Assembly (NCBI RefSeq): GCF_008033135.1
Contig: NZ_CP041335.1
Span: 1,555,925-1,619,924 of the forward strand
Direction: 5' to 3'
DNA: 64,000 nucleotides
Source of the DNA: Chitinolyticbacter meiyuanensis
GTDB taxonomy: Bacteria; Pseudomonadota; Gammaproteobacteria; Burkholderiales; Chitinibacteraceae
A program made the translations under genes and the position numbers. Under the pieces are notes generated by a model that had not been told where the DNA came from, did no database searches, and saw only the letters and a program-made list of their open reading frames with translations. This document shows, one piece after another, positions 31,308 through 40,261 of the stretch. Each line of letters starts with the position of its first letter. Position 1 is the first letter of the stretch.

Positions 31308-32285
31308 TCAGCGCGCGCCACCGAGCAGCGCGATCAGCCGGGCATGGCGCCGGTAATGCTGCTTGGCCTGCGCATCGCGCTCAGTCGGCGCGAGATGGGT
31401 ATCGAGCATCAGCCGGAACAAGTCGTGGAACAGCTGCAGATCCGATACCTGCCGCAGCTGCCGGTTATCCGATATGCGAAAGCCGGCGAGGTTGTCGGCG
31501 GCCAGCAGCTTTTGCCGCTGCACTGCCGCGTTGGCGCCATCGCGGCCGTAGCGCAGGAAGAAGGAGACGATCTTCTGCCGCCGCAGCGGCGTGAGGTCGC
31601 GGCGGACCACCAGCGGATCGAAGGTGTAGCCGGGTGAGCGCCAGGCGATCTGCACCCGGCCGAACTCGATGGGAAACTGTTGCCGTAGCTGGGTCAGGTC
31701 GTCGGTGTTGCCGGTGGCGACGTCGACTTCACCGCGGGCAACCGCCAGGAAATTGTCCTTGTGACTACCGGTCTGTACTGACTTGAAGTGCTGTTCGAAC
31801 AGGATATTGGCCTTGAGAAAGGCCAGGTATTGCGGCAGCAAAAAGCCGGAGAACGAGCTGGGCTTGCCGCCGGCGAAGCGCAGCCTGCCGCGCTGGCCCA
31901 GGCTGATGATCTGCACCAGCGTATCGAGATCACCACCACGCCGTGTCAGCAGCAGCGACTGGTAGGTTTCGACGCCGCCCGCCATCACCAGGCTGCCGAA
32001 CACTTCCGCGTTAGCGTTTTCCACCGCCTGCAGCGCCTGGCGGTTGCCCATGCGCGCCACCTGCACCTCGCCCCGCTTCATCCGTTCGACCAGGGCGTCG
32101 TAGTTTTCCAGCGCCACAGCCCTGACCGGCTCGCCGGTAGCCACTGCAAGGTCGTCGAGCACTGGCTGCCAGCGCGACAGCGTTTCGGCTTCGCTGCGGG
32201 TGACCACGAGGCCGACCGTGATGTCGGCGCAAGCAAGACTGGCGCATAGCGTGAACAGCACCGCGCAGGCATTGCGTGTGAGCAT
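31308..32285 (-). CDS. PhnD-like periplasmic substrate-binding protein (copy 2)
   Basis: This is a 325-residue secreted protein with signal peptide MLTRNACAVLFTLCASLACA. It aligns along its length with copy 1: ITVGLVVTRSEAET, FAGGKPSSFSGFLLPQYLAF, DVATGNTDDL and the shared C-terminal LIALLGGAR. The sequences have diverged well beyond recent duplication. The binding-site region differs (GSPGSTAGS against GKPSSFSGF), which suggests different ligands. It lies 82 bases upstream of copy 1 on the same strand, so the pair may form a transcription unit without transporter components. Confidence 0.8.
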   Translation of the reverse strand: MLTRNACAVLFTLCASLACADITVGLVVTRSEAETLSRWQPVLDDLAVATGEPVRAVALENYDALVERMKRGEVQVARMGNRQALQAVENANAEVFGSLVMAGGVETYQSLLLTRRGGDLDTLVQIISLGQRGRLRFAGGKPSSFSGFLLPQYLAFLKANILFEQHFKSVQTGSHKDNFLAVARGEVDVATGNTDDLTQLRQQFPIEFGRVQIAWRSPGYTFDPLVVRRDLTPLRRQKIVSFFLRYGRDGANAAVQRQKLLAADNLAGFRISDNRQLRQVSDLQLFHDLFRLMLDTHLAPTERDAQAKQHYRRHARLIALLGGAR

Positions 32286-32402
32286 GGTTGTTCTCCTCCT
32301 TGTGGCGCGGCACCTTAAGGCGGAGAAATGACAAGGTTGTGACGTATAGACGATTTGCTGCGGTCATCGATGACCGTGCAATTGCCGGACGGTGACATGA
32401 AA

Positions 32403-32428
32403 AAGCCCACGGCATGCCGTGGGCTTTG
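32403..32428. terminator. Terminator of the imelysin-like gene
   Basis: Symmetric palindrome with 13-base arms around CCCACGGCATGCCGTGGG, bordered by A on the left and T on the right. It follows the imelysin-like gene, which reads leftwards. Confidence 0.7.
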
Positions 32429-32444
32429 GGGCGATGGGTTGCGC

Positions 32445-33488
32445 CTATTTTTGCAGTGGCAGTGCCAAGGCTTCGGCAAACGGGCCGGCGATGAAATCCG
32501 CCAGTTCGGTGAGGCGCTGGCTTGCCTGCTTGCGCTCGGCGGCGGCCTTGACCAGGTCGTCCGGCAGGGCGGCGACGGCGATGCGTGCCTGTGCCAGCTT
32601 GGCCTTCAATTCGTCCACCACCTCATGCTTGCCGCGGGTCAGCAGGAACTCCTCGAAACCAGCACCGCCAGCGGCGCCGAGCAGCACGCGTTCCACGGTA
32701 TCGAGCCCGGCGCTGATGCTCTGGCGGCTCTGGCCGGAACGCCAGTCCGGGAAATCCTGCCGTGCCGGCTTGCTGACCGAGGTGGCCAGCTTCCAGCCTG
32801 ACAACTCCTTCACCCCGGCGTGGGCGCGGGTCAGCGATTCGGACAGGAAGGGCCGCGGGTATGAGAGGTCGTAGTTGAGGCCGCGACGGATGCCTTGCCA
32901 TTCGTAGATCAGCTCCTGCGCGCGGCGGGCGAGGCCGGCGGCCACCCAGACGCTGAAGCGGCAGGTGGCGTCGATCTTCTTGGCGGCGAGTGGCGCTTTG
33001 GTGGGCTCGGCATTGCCGAACAGCAGGTATTCGAGCGCCGGCAGGCCCTGTTTCAGCTCGCGCGACTGGGCGAGCGCCTGCGGCGAGGTCGGATCGTCCG
33101 GCACCTTGTCCATGGCGGCGCGCAGCGCGGCGAGATCGAGCGGCCACGGGTCGAATTGCTGCACGGTCTCGTCCTGCCGGCTGGGGCCCATGCGCACGCT
33201 GTCCAGGCGCCGCCAGGACTGGTCCGCAGCGATCCAGGCCTCGCGCGCGGCGGCGAGCCGTTCCGGCGACGGGGTTTCGCACAGCGCGGCGAGCTTGCCG
33301 GCGAGCCGGCCATGATGCTCCAGCAGCGATACCTGAGCCGGCAGGTAGACGGTCTCGGTCAGGCTGATGGCGAGTTCTGGGGGGGTGAGACGGGGCAAGC
33401 CGGGGGCCGGCGTGGGCGTCGGTGCCTCGTTGGCATGGGCGAGCACGGCCGAGAGCAGCACGGCTGCGATGGGGGCAAAGCGGGGCAT
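32445..33488 (-). CDS. Imelysin-like periplasmic protein
   Basis: This is a 347-residue protein with an N-terminal signal peptide (MPRFAPIAAVLLSAVLAHA) and a helix-rich body. The segment GLPALEYLLFG corresponds to the imelysin GxHxxE motif region, but Pro replaces His, as in the non-peptidase branch of the family. Many imelysins bind iron or heme at the cell surface; no iron-transport gene is adjacent here. ATG 33488 is preferred over 33494 because AAGGAGG is optimally placed for it. It is a single gene with its own terminator. Confidence 0.78.
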   Translation of the reverse strand: MPRFAPIAAVLLSAVLAHANEAPTPTPAPGLPRLTPPELAISLTETVYLPAQVSLLEHHGRLAGKLAALCETPSPERLAAAREAWIAADQSWRRLDSVRMGPSRQDETVQQFDPWPLDLAALRAAMDKVPDDPTSPQALAQSRELKQGLPALEYLLFGNAEPTKAPLAAKKIDATCRFSVWVAAGLARRAQELIYEWQGIRRGLNYDLSYPRPFLSESLTRAHAGVKELSGWKLATSVSKPARQDFPDWRSGQSRQSISAGLDTVERVLLGAAGGAGFEEFLLTRGKHEVVDELKAKLAQARIAVAALPDDLVKAAAERKQASQRLTELADFIAGPFAEALALPLQK

Positions 33489-33682
33489 AAGCATCCTCCT
33501 TGATTCTGGCGAGCGCGGCGCAATGCGCGCGTCTTGGCCTCTGCGGGCACAAGCGGCGATGTTAGTCGATCCATCGCCATCACAACAGCCGGGTGATCGG
33601 AACCAAGCCGCCGCCGGGCGGTCGGCTTGCTTTTTGTCCGGGCCGCCGGGAAACTGCGGCCGGGTTTTGCAAGGAGTGGACC

Positions 33683-34057
33683 ATGCCTTTCTATTTTCGT
33701 GCCGACGACATGCCTGAGCTCGCCGGTTTGACCCGGTGGGAGCAGCGGATGCTGCTGCGCGGCACCTTCATCAAGGAGCGGGCGATTTCCACGCTGTTCC
33801 TGCTGATCGCCGTGATTGGCAGTGTGCAGTTTGTGATCAATCCGCTGATCGAGCAGTTTCAGCCGGGCATGCGCACCAACTCGCTGTCCTATGTGGTGGC
33901 GCTGCTGGCGTGGTTGTTCCTGCTGATGTGGCTGCGCGATGTGATCATGATGAACGTGCTGCGGCCCAAGCTCGCGGTCAAGCGAGCCGAGATGAAGCAG
34001 GCTGCCGACGATGCCGCGCTCGCCAAGGTTGCCGATGCCGGGCAGAACGGCGAATAA
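33683..34057 (+). CDS. Small two-helix membrane protein
   Basis: This is a 124-residue protein with AAGGAG upstream of ATG 33683. Two membrane helices lie at about 35-55 (ISTLFLLIAVIGSVQFVI) and 70-92 (YVVALLAWLFLLMWLRDVIMM). The N-terminus and the C-terminal basic/Ala-rich helix (RPKLAVKRAEMKQAADDAALAKV) are probably cytoplasmic. No family is recognised. It overlaps the following amidase gene by 47 bases (or 23 with the later start), suggesting coupled expression and perhaps an envelope role. Confidence 0.65.
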   Translation: MPFYFRADDMPELAGLTRWEQRMLLRGTFIKERAISTLFLLIAVIGSVQFVINPLIEQFQPGMRTNSLSYVVALLAWLFLLMWLRDVIMMNVLRPKLAVKRAEMKQAADDAALAKVADAGQNGE

Positions 34058-34760
34058 CCGGCACCACCGCGCCGTCGGCGCGCTGGCCGGCGTGTTGTTG
34101 GCTGGTAGCGCCACGGCGGCGACCATTGCCGTCGATGTCGGTCATTCGCTGAGTGCGCCCGGCGCCACCAGCAGCTACGGCGAAACCGAGTTCAGCTACA
34201 ACCGTGCGCTGGCGCAGGAGATTGCTCGCGCACTGCGTGGCGCCGGCCACCTCGTGCTGCTGATCGGCGCCGATGGCGATGCCACCAGCCTGCGTGATCG
34301 GCCCGCAATGGCGGCGGCTGGCGGCGCCGAGTTCTTTCTCTCCGTTCATCACGATTCGGCCCAGCCGCAGTTCCTGCGCACCTGGCGCTACCAAGGGGTC
34401 GAGCGCTACGAAGGCGACCACTCGGGCTACTCGTTCTATGTGTTTCCGCAGCATCCGCGCTTGACTGAGAGTGCCCGCTGCGCCGGTGCGATATCGCAAA
34501 CGCTGGCGGCGCAAGGCTTCGCGCGGACGTTGCATCACGCAGAAGGCGTGGCAGGCGAGCATCGGCCGCTGCGCGATGCGGCGCTCGGCATCTACGACGC
34601 CGATTTCGCGGTGCTGCGAGGCGCCACCATGCCCGCAGTGCTGTTCGAAGCCGGCGTCATCGTCAACAAGCGCGATGCATTGACGCTGGCGCAGCCCGGT
34701 ACCCGCCAGCGCATCGCGGCGGCGGTTCGCGACGGTCTCGCCGCCTGCCTGTCGCGCTGA
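34011..34760 (+). CDS. N-acetylmuramoyl-L-alanine amidase (Amidase_3)
   Basis: This is a zinc amidase that cleaves the bond between N-acetylmuramic acid and L-alanine in peptidoglycan. The protein has 249 residues (or 241 from ATG 34035). A signal-like hydrophobic segment lies at about 21-37 (AVGALAGVLLAGSATAA). Zinc ligands are His in VAVDVGHS (read IAVDVGH), Glu in YGETEFSYN and His in SVHHDS. The catalytic Glu is in VLFEAGVIVN near the C-terminus. It lacks an AMIN targeting domain, so it is a minimal enzyme. It overlaps a small membrane-protein gene and precedes proS. Confidence 0.88.
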   Translation: MPRSPRLPMPGRTANNRHHRAVGALAGVLLAGSATAATIAVDVGHSLSAPGATSSYGETEFSYNRALAQEIARALRGAGHLVLLIGADGDATSLRDRPAMAAAGGAEFFLSVHHDSAQPQFLRTWRYQGVERYEGDHSGYSFYVFPQHPRLTESARCAGAISQTLAAQGFARTLHHAEGVAGEHRPLRDAALGIYDADFAVLRGATMPAVLFEAGVIVNKRDALTLAQPGTRQRIAAAVRDGLAACLSR

Positions 34761-34859
34761 CGGCGTCGTTTCGCCGGTACGCCACGCCCGCCTGCGGCCC
34801 AGCGCGAGGGCCGGCGATGATAAGATGCGCGGTTTGATGCCAACCTGCGCCCCATCGTC

Positions 34860-36572
34860 ATGCGTACCTCCCAACTCTATCTCTCCACCCTCAAGGAAGC
34901 GCCCGCCGAGGCGGAACTGATTTCGCACAAGCTGATGCTGCGCGCCGGCCTGATCAAGCGGCTGGGCTCCGGCCTCTATACCTGGATGCCGCTGGGGCTC
35001 AAGGTGCTGCGCAAGGTGGAAGCGGTGGTGCGCGACGAGATGAACAAGGCTGGTGCGCAGGAACTGTTGATGCCGACCATCCAGCCTGCGGAGTTATGGC
35101 AGGAAACCGGCCGCTGGGCGCTGTTCGGCCCGCAGATGCTGAAGATCAAGGACCGGCATGAGCGCGACTTCTGCTTCGGCCCGACCCACGAGGAAGTGAT
35201 CACCGACATCGCCCGGCTGGAGCTGCGCAGCTACAAACAGCTGCCGGTGAATTTCTACCAGGTGCAGGTGAAGTTCCGCGACGAGATCCGCCCGCGTTTC
35301 GGCGTGATGCGCGCGCGCGAATTCGTGATGAAGGATGCCTACTCGTTCGATGCCAGCTTCGAAGGGCTGCAGGCGAGCTACAGCAAGATGTACCAGGCGT
35401 ATTCCAACGTGTTCAGCCGCCTGGGCTTGGCTTTCCGCGCGGTGGCCGCCGATACCGGCGCCATCGGCGGCTCGGGCAGCCATGAATTCCACGTGCTCGC
35501 CGATGCCGGCGAGGACTTGCTGGCCTATTGCCCGGATTCGGACTACGCCGCCAACGTCGAATTGGCCGAGGCGCTGGCCCCGACCGCGCCGCGCGCATCG
35601 GCCAGCGAAGCGCTGCGCGATGTCGACACCCCGAAGCAAACCACTTGTGAGCAGGTGGCCGAGCTGATGGGCATCTCGATCGTGAAGACCGTCAAGCTGA
35701 TCGCGCTGGTCGATGCCGGCGGCAAGCTGGTGATCGTGCTGCTGCGTGGCGATCACAGCTTGAACGAAGTGAAACTCGGCAAGGTGGAGGGCATGGACGG
35801 CTTCCGCTTCGCTACCGAGGAGGAAATCCGCGCCGCCTTCAACTGCCCGCCGGGTTTCCTCGGCCCGGTCGGCGCACCGGCTGGTACCCGCATCATTGCC
35901 GACCGGACCGTTGCCGCGATGAGCGACTGGGTGTGCGGCGCCAACAAGCCGAAGTTCCACATCGCCGGCGTGAACTGGGGCCGCGATCTGCCCGAGGCCG
36001 ATGTCGTCGCCGATGTGCGCAATGTCGTCGCCGGCGATGCCAGCCCGGACGGCAAGGGCGTGCTGGCGCTGTGTCGTGGCATCGAAGTTGGTCACGTGTT
36101 CCAGCTGCGTACCAAGTACTCCGAAGCAATGAGCGCCACCTTCACTGATGTCGACGGCCAGTTGAAGCCCTTCGAAATGGGTTGCTACGGCATCGGCGTC
36201 AGCCGCATCGTTGGCGCCGCCATCGAGCAGAATTACGACGAGCGTGGCATCAAGTTCCCGGTTGCGCTGGCGCCGTTCGCGCTCGCCGTGGTCGCCGTCG
36301 GCTACCACCGCTCGGACGCGGTCAAGGCGGCAGCCGACCAGCTTTACGCCGAGCTGCAGGCCGCCGGTGTCGACGTGTTGCTGGACGATCGCAACGAGCG
36401 CCCCGGCTCGATGTTTGCCGACATGGAGCTGATCGGCATCCCGCATCGGGTGACCATTGGCGACAAGGGTCTAGCCGAGGGCATGATCGAGTATGTGGCG
36501 CGTGCTGGCGGCGAGATGGAAAAGCTCGCGCTCGCCGATGCTGTGGTTGCGCTGAAGACCAAATTGGCCTGA
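34860..36572 (+). CDS. proS: Prolyl-tRNA synthetase
   Basis: ProS charges proline tRNA. The 570-residue protein is the bacterial long form, with the class II catalytic core interrupted by an editing insertion. Motif 1 lies near [19 protein letters not shown], motif 2 is the [17 protein letters not shown] segment, and motif 3 is [17 protein letters not shown]. The editing domain (about 225-400) includes the VKTVKLIAL and [12 protein letters not shown] segments. The C-terminal anticodon-binding domain contains [21 protein letters not shown] in outline. Start ATG 34860. Confidence 0.97.
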   Translation: MRTSQLYLSTLKEAPAEAELISHKLMLRAGLIKRLGSGLYTWMPLGLKVLRKVEAVVRDEMNKAGAQELLMPTIQPAELWQETGRWALFGPQMLKIKDRHERDFCFGPTHEEVITDIARLELRSYKQLPVNFYQVQVKFRDEIRPRFGVMRAREFVMKDAYSFDASFEGLQASYSKMYQAYSNVFSRLGLAFRAVAADTGAIGGSGSHEFHVLADAGEDLLAYCPDSDYAANVELAEALAPTAPRASASEALRDVDTPKQTTCEQVAELMGISIVKTVKLIALVDAGGKLVIVLLRGDHSLNEVKLGKVEGMDGFRFATEEEIRAAFNCPPGFLGPVGAPAGTRIIADRTVAAMSDWVCGANKPKFHIAGVNWGRDLPEADVVADVRNVVAGDASPDGKGVLALCRGIEVGHVFQLRTKYSEAMSATFTDVDGQLKPFEMGCYGIGVSRIVGAAIEQNYDERGIKFPVALAPFALAVVAVGYHRSDAVKAAADQLYAELQAAGVDVLLDDRNERPGSMFADMELIGIPHRVTIGDKGLAEGMIEYVARAGGEMEKLALADAVVALKTKLA

Positions 36573-36650
36573 TGGCAGGCCCGGCACGTTGACCGCGATG
36601 TCGGGCTCGCTTACATTCGCAGCGTATCGTTCGTTTTCCTGCGTTAAATC

Positions 36651-37268
36651 ATGAAGTTGCCTCGTTTCCTTGCCGTTCTTCTGGCGTTCTTGACCGCCTA
36701 TGCCTGGGCGGGTGCCCAACGCGAAGAGGCGTTGTCGTCGTCGGTGCAATCGACGATGCAACGCTCGATCTCCGACGGCGCCCAGCCAAGGTTGATTTTC
36801 GCCAGCGCCGCTGAAGGCGATGCTTGGCTCGCCGAGATGTCGGAGCGGCTGGAGAAGCGCATCCCGGACGAATTCACGCGCCGCCGCTTGCTGGTGGCGG
36901 TGCATTACGAAGCCACCCGCGCTGGCCTTGATCCACAGCTGGTGCTTGGGCTGATCCACGTAGAAAGCCGCTTCAACCGCTATGCGCTCAGCCCGGTGGG
37001 GGCACGCGGGCTGATGCAGGTGATGCCGTTCTGGCAACGCCTGATCGGCAGCACGGATCAGAGCCTGTTCGACATCCACACCAACCTGCGCTACGGCTGT
37101 ACCATCCTGCGGCACTACCTTGATATCGAGAAGGGCGACCTGTTTCGCGCGCTCGGCCGCTACAACGGCAGCCTGGGGCGCGCCGAGTATCCCAACCTCG
37201 TGTACGACGCGTGGAAGAGCAACTACGACTGGCAGCCCGGCGCCGTGAACAAGGTGGCGCAGCGCTGA
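36651..37268 (+). CDS. Lytic murein transglycosylase (SLT domain)
   Basis: This is a 205-residue exported enzyme that cleaves peptidoglycan glycan strands, forming anhydromuropeptides. A signal peptide covers residues 1-21 (LPRFLAVLLAFLTAYAWA). The SLT domain has the catalytic Glu in LIHVESRFNRYA, followed by SPVGARGLMQVMP and, later, NLRYGCTILRHYL and LGRYNGSLG. It follows proS by 78 bases and may be cotranscribed with it, an arrangement seen in other betaproteobacteria. Confidence 0.9.
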   Translation: MKLPRFLAVLLAFLTAYAWAGAQREEALSSSVQSTMQRSISDGAQPRLIFASAAEGDAWLAEMSERLEKRIPDEFTRRRLLVAVHYEATRAGLDPQLVLGLIHVESRFNRYALSPVGARGLMQVMPFWQRLIGSTDQSLFDIHTNLRYGCTILRHYLDIEKGDLFRALGRYNGSLGRAEYPNLVYDAWKSNYDWQPGAVNKVAQR

Positions 37269-37347
37269 GCCGGCCTGCTTTCAATTTGCTGACTTTCTGC
37301 AGCGGTACGTGGTAAAACGGGCGGGACGATGCACATCGGAGCCGCTC

Positions 37348-37821
37348 ATGTCCCACCATCTCGCCCAGCTGAACATCGCCACTTTGCTGGCTCCGCTCGA
37401 TTCGCCGCAGCTCACCGATTTCGTCGCCAATCTCGATCAGGTCAATACGCTGGCGGAGCAATCGCCCGGCTTCGTCTGGCGGCTCAAGGACGACACCGGC
37501 GATGCCACGGCGCTGCGCCCGTATGGCGACGATGTGCTCGTCAATATGTCCGTCTGGACCGATGCCGAGGCGCTGGCCGATTTCGTCTACCGATCCAGTC
37601 ACACCGAGATTATGCGCCGCCGTCGTGACTGGTTTGCGGCGATGCGCGAGGCACACATGGTGCTGTGGTGGATCCCGGCGGGGCATGTGCCGACGGTGAA
37701 CGAAGCGGCCGAACGACTCTCCCTGCTGCAACGTGAAGGTCCGAGCCCGGCCGCCTTTTCCTTCCGGCAGCGCTACCCGGCACCTGCGACTGCAGCCCCG
37801 GTGCTCGAGCGCGAGTCGTGA
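37348..37821 (+). CDS. DUF3291 domain protein
   Basis: This is a 157-residue soluble protein with the DUF3291 pattern: HHLAQLNIATLLAPLDSPQLTDF at the start (in parts), SPGFVWRLKDD, LVNMSVWTDAEALADFVY, and RRRRDWFA followed by VLWWIPAGHVPTVNEAAERL. The fold resembles dimeric alpha-beta barrel monooxygenases, and family function is unknown. The start is ATG 37348. Its stop overlaps (GTGA) the start of a decayed HAD-hydrolase gene, showing that the two once formed a coupled pair. Confidence 0.82.
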   Translation: MSHHLAQLNIATLLAPLDSPQLTDFVANLDQVNTLAEQSPGFVWRLKDDTGDATALRPYGDDVLVNMSVWTDAEALADFVYRSSHTEIMRRRRDWFAAMREAHMVLWWIPAGHVPTVNEAAERLSLLQREGPSPAAFSFRQRYPAPATAAPVLERES

Positions 37822-38311
37822 ATCCGACTACATCCGATACCGTGCTCTTCGACTGGGGTGGCACGCTGATGTCGGAGCAGAGCCGCATGTCTCAATGGCG
37901 TGGTAGCTGGAGGTACAAGTGATCGCGGGCGCCGAGCAGACACTGGCGGTGCAGTCTTCCCGCTACCGGGTAGCGGTGGCGACCAATGCCAGCATATCGC
38001 GTCGGCCGGAGATCGAGCATGCATTGCAACGCGTCGGCCTGCTGCGCCATATGGCGACGGTGTTCTGCTACACCTAGCTTGGGATAAGAAAGGCCGATGG
38101 GCGCTTCTGGGCCTCAGTCTCCGCCTCGTTGCGGGTACCGGCCGAGCGGCTGATGATGGTCGGGGATCCGCTGGAGCAGGACGTGTTGGCGCCGCGCCGC
38201 AACGGCCTTGCCGCGATCTGGTTCAATCCGTCTGCGGCGCCCGTGCCGCCGGGTGTGACCAGCGTGACTGCCTTGCCGCAACTGCTGCCGTTGCTGCTGG
38301 CAAGGGCTTAG
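37818..38311 (+). pseudogene. Decayed HAD-family hydrolase
   Basis: Reading from GTG 37818 gives the HAD motif I (TVLFDWGGTLM) with its catalytic Asp, then a frame shift before about 37906. From GTG 37919 a second frame continues with AVATNASISRRPEIEHALQRVG (motif II region, read in parts) to VFCYT. An in-frame TAG follows where relatives have a Glu codon (GAG). The same frame then resumes with LGIRKADGRFW and the C-terminal VPAERLMMVGDPLEQDV (motif IV) to a stop at 38311. One frameshift plus one nonsense change therefore break an otherwise well preserved phosphatase-like gene. Confidence 0.75.
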
Positions 38312-38982
38312 CCGGGCAGTTGCTCGATCGCGATCAGCCGGATGTGCCCATGCTCCTGCGCCACCCAGCCCTGCTCGATCCAGGCGTTGAGCTGCTTGTT
38401 CACCGATTCGCGGCTGGCACCCACCAGGTTGGCGATTTCCTGCTGGGTGAGCTTGAGGTCGATCAGCACCGAGCCATCGGCCTGACGATCACCATGTGCG
38501 TCGCCCAGCTGGCGCAGCATCTTCCCCAGCCGCTCGGGCAGGTTGAGGAACAGCAGGTCCTGCAGCAGGTCATCGGCGGCACGCAGGCGCTGACACAGCG
38601 CATCGATCAGCGCACGCATCACCTTGGGGTGCGATTCCAGATGGCGCAGCACCGCATCGCGCTTGAGCACCAACAGCTCGCAGCTTTCCAGTGCCTCGAC
38701 GCTGGCGCTGCGCACGCCGCCGTCGAGCATGGCGATCTCACCGAACACTTCACCCGCTTCCAGGATGCACAGCGTAGCCTCGCGGCCATCGTCGGTATTA
38801 CGGCTGACCTTGAGCCGGCCACGCAGCACCGCGTACATCTCGTCGCCGCTGCTGCCCTGCTGCACCACCACCTGCTTGGGGCGGGTTTCGCGCAGTTCGG
38901 CATGCTGGGCGAGCTCGGTCAGTTCCTCGTGGCGCAATTCGCAGAAGAGGGTGCTGCCGGAGAGCAGGCGGGCTTTGTCCAT
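38308..38982 (-). CDS. Crp/Fnr-family transcription regulator
   Basis: This is a 224-residue regulator. The N-terminal cyclic-nucleotide-binding fold (about 10-125) includes GEVFGEIAMLDGGVRSASVEA, the phosphate-binding cassette region (in parts), though the ligand cannot be fixed. A long dimerisation helix follows. The C-terminal winged helix has LKLTQQEIANLVGASRESV, the recognition helix of the Crp type. No iron-sulfur cysteines of the Fnr kind are present. ATG at 38980-38982; the in-frame upstream extension is not conserved-looking. Targets are unknown. It converges on the decayed HAD gene. Confidence 0.9.
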   Translation of the reverse strand: MDKARLLSGSTLFCELRHEELTELAQHAELRETRPKQVVVQQGSSGDEMYAVLRGRLKVSRNTDDGREATLCILEAGEVFGEIAMLDGGVRSASVEALESCELLVLKRDAVLRHLESHPKVMRALIDALCQRLRAADDLLQDLLFLNLPERLGKMLRQLGDAHGDRQADGSVLIDLKLTQQEIANLVGASRESVNKQLNAWIEQGWVAQEHGHIRLIAIEQLPG

Positions 38983-39056
38983 GGCGGGTATCGTGTCAGG
39001 TCGAAAGGCGGCTCGATTGTGCCCGATTTCAACAGGGCTCGGGAAACGTGCGTTGC

Positions 39057-39830
39057 TCAGTCGGCGCGGAACGTCGCCCAGACCGGCGCGTGATCCGATG
39101 GGCGCTCGACGCGGCGCGGCTCCTTGTCGATACCGCAGGCCACGAGCTGCGGTGCCAATGCCGCCGAGATCAGCAGGTGATCGATGCGCAGGCCGGCATT
39201 GCGCTTGAAGCCATACATCCGGTAATCCCACCAGCTGAACAGCTTTTCCTCCTGCTCGAACGCGCGGAAAGCGTCAGTAAGCCCTAGCCCCATCAGCTTG
39301 CGGAAGGCATCCCGCTCCGGTTCCGACACCAGCACTTGGCCCACCCACTTGGCCGGGTCGTGCACATCGCGGTCTTCCGGCGCGATGTTGTAGTCTCCGG
39401 CGAGGACCAGCTTGGGATGTTGATGCAACTCGGCTTGCAACCAGCCGGTCAGCGCTTCCAGCCAGGAAAGCTTGTACGGATATTTATCCGAATCGAGCGC
39501 CTGGCCGTTGGGAATGTACACGCAGACGAAGCGCACGCCAGCGACTGTCGCGGCAATCACCCGCCGCTGCTCGTCAGCAAAGGCAGGGATGTTGTAGTGC
39601 ACGTCCTCAAGTGGCAACCGCGAGATGATCGCCACGCCGTTGTAGGTTTTCTGCCCGATATAGGCAACGTGAAACCCGGCGGCCTCGAAGTCGGCACGCG
39701 GGAAGTTGTGGTCTTCCAGCTTGGTTTCCTGCAGCGCCAGAGCGGTAAGCTCGGGACGGCTAGCCAGCCATTCCAGTACCTGCGGCAGGCGGACCTTGAG
39801 GCTGTTCACATTCCAGGTGGCGAATTGCAT
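39057..39830 (-). CDS. xthA: Exodeoxyribonuclease III
   Basis: Exonuclease III is an AP endonuclease and 3'-5' exonuclease in base excision repair. The 257-residue protein begins MQFATWNVNSLKVRLPQVL and has the metal-binding Glu in LQETKLED, the catalytic Asp/Asn pair in GDYNIAPEDRDV, the RIDHLLIS strand, and the final His in RPSDHAPVWATF. All catalytic residues are intact. It is the last clearly core gene before the phage-like region; its start lies 137 bases from the first phage-type gene. Confidence 0.96.
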   Translation of the reverse strand: MQFATWNVNSLKVRLPQVLEWLASRPELTALALQETKLEDHNFPRADFEAAGFHVAYIGQKTYNGVAIISRLPLEDVHYNIPAFADEQRRVIAATVAGVRFVCVYIPNGQALDSDKYPYKLSWLEALTGWLQAELHQHPKLVLAGDYNIAPEDRDVHDPAKWVGQVLVSEPERDAFRKLMGLGLTDAFRAFEQEEKLFSWWDYRMYGFKRNAGLRIDHLLISAALAPQLVACGIDKEPRRVERPSDHAPVWATFRAD

Positions 39831-39967
39831 GTGGTATGGATAGTCGTTGTAAATCAGTGTATTAACTGGGTGATGGGTAGCTGAAAAATCACCTAGCTAC
39901 CCATCTGGCTACCCGCAGCGGCCTCGCTGCGACGGCGAGAAAGCGTCGCATCAAAACGACACCGCTG
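39831..39967. repeat. Core-prophage junction with inverted repeat
   Basis: The 137-base gap between xthA and the AlpA-like gene holds an inverted repeat, GATGGGTAGCT (39872-39882) and AGCTACCCATC (39895-39905), 11 bases each way with a 12-base loop. GCTACCC occurs again just right of it (two more times, near 39909 and 39975). This may be the promoter and operator of xthA, or a phage attachment remnant; the sequence does not decide. Confidence 0.4.
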
Positions 39968-40195
39968 CTACCGGCTACCCAGGCTCCGCTCAATCATAGC
40001 TTGTATGCTCGCCGCGGTGATGCCGCTGGATCGTTTGCCGATCTTCACCAGATCCAGCTGGCCATCCTTCACCAAGCGATAGATCGTTGAGCGGGATACC
40101 CCCAGTTTGGCTTCCGCCACGTTGATCCGGTAAAGCACCGGTTGGGTCGCCGAAGCGGCTAAAGGGTGTGTGGCAATCCTCGGTTCGCGTTTCAT
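39968..40195 (-). CDS. AlpA-like helix-turn-helix regulator/excisionase
   Basis: This is a 75-residue DNA-binding protein from the ATG at 40193-40195. The core LYRINVAEAKLGVSRSTIYRL followed by VKIGKRSSGI (motifs given in parts) is the MerR-like HTH of AlpA and phage excisionases. Such proteins activate or direct prophage excision and lie at the integrase end of many islands. Here no integrase accompanies it, so it marks the left end of the phage-like region. Confidence 0.82.
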   Translation of the reverse strand: MKREPRIATHPLAASATQPVLYRINVAEAKLGVSRSTIYRLVKDGQLDLVKIGKRSSGITAASIQAMIERSLGSR

Positions 40196-40261
40196 GGTTG
40201 CTCCAGGCGTAACAGCCCCTGCCGGTGCGCGGGCGCACGGCATGGGCAGGGGGAAAAGGAT

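Noticed and set aside
37818..38311. Stop-codon read-through or programmed shift in the HAD gene
   Set aside because: A frameshift and a separate nonsense change both occur, with no slippery sequence or recoding signal seen, so decay is simpler.
39872..39980. Repeated GCTACCC units as a CRISPR-like array
   Set aside because: The units are too short, unevenly spaced and few; no cas genes are present.
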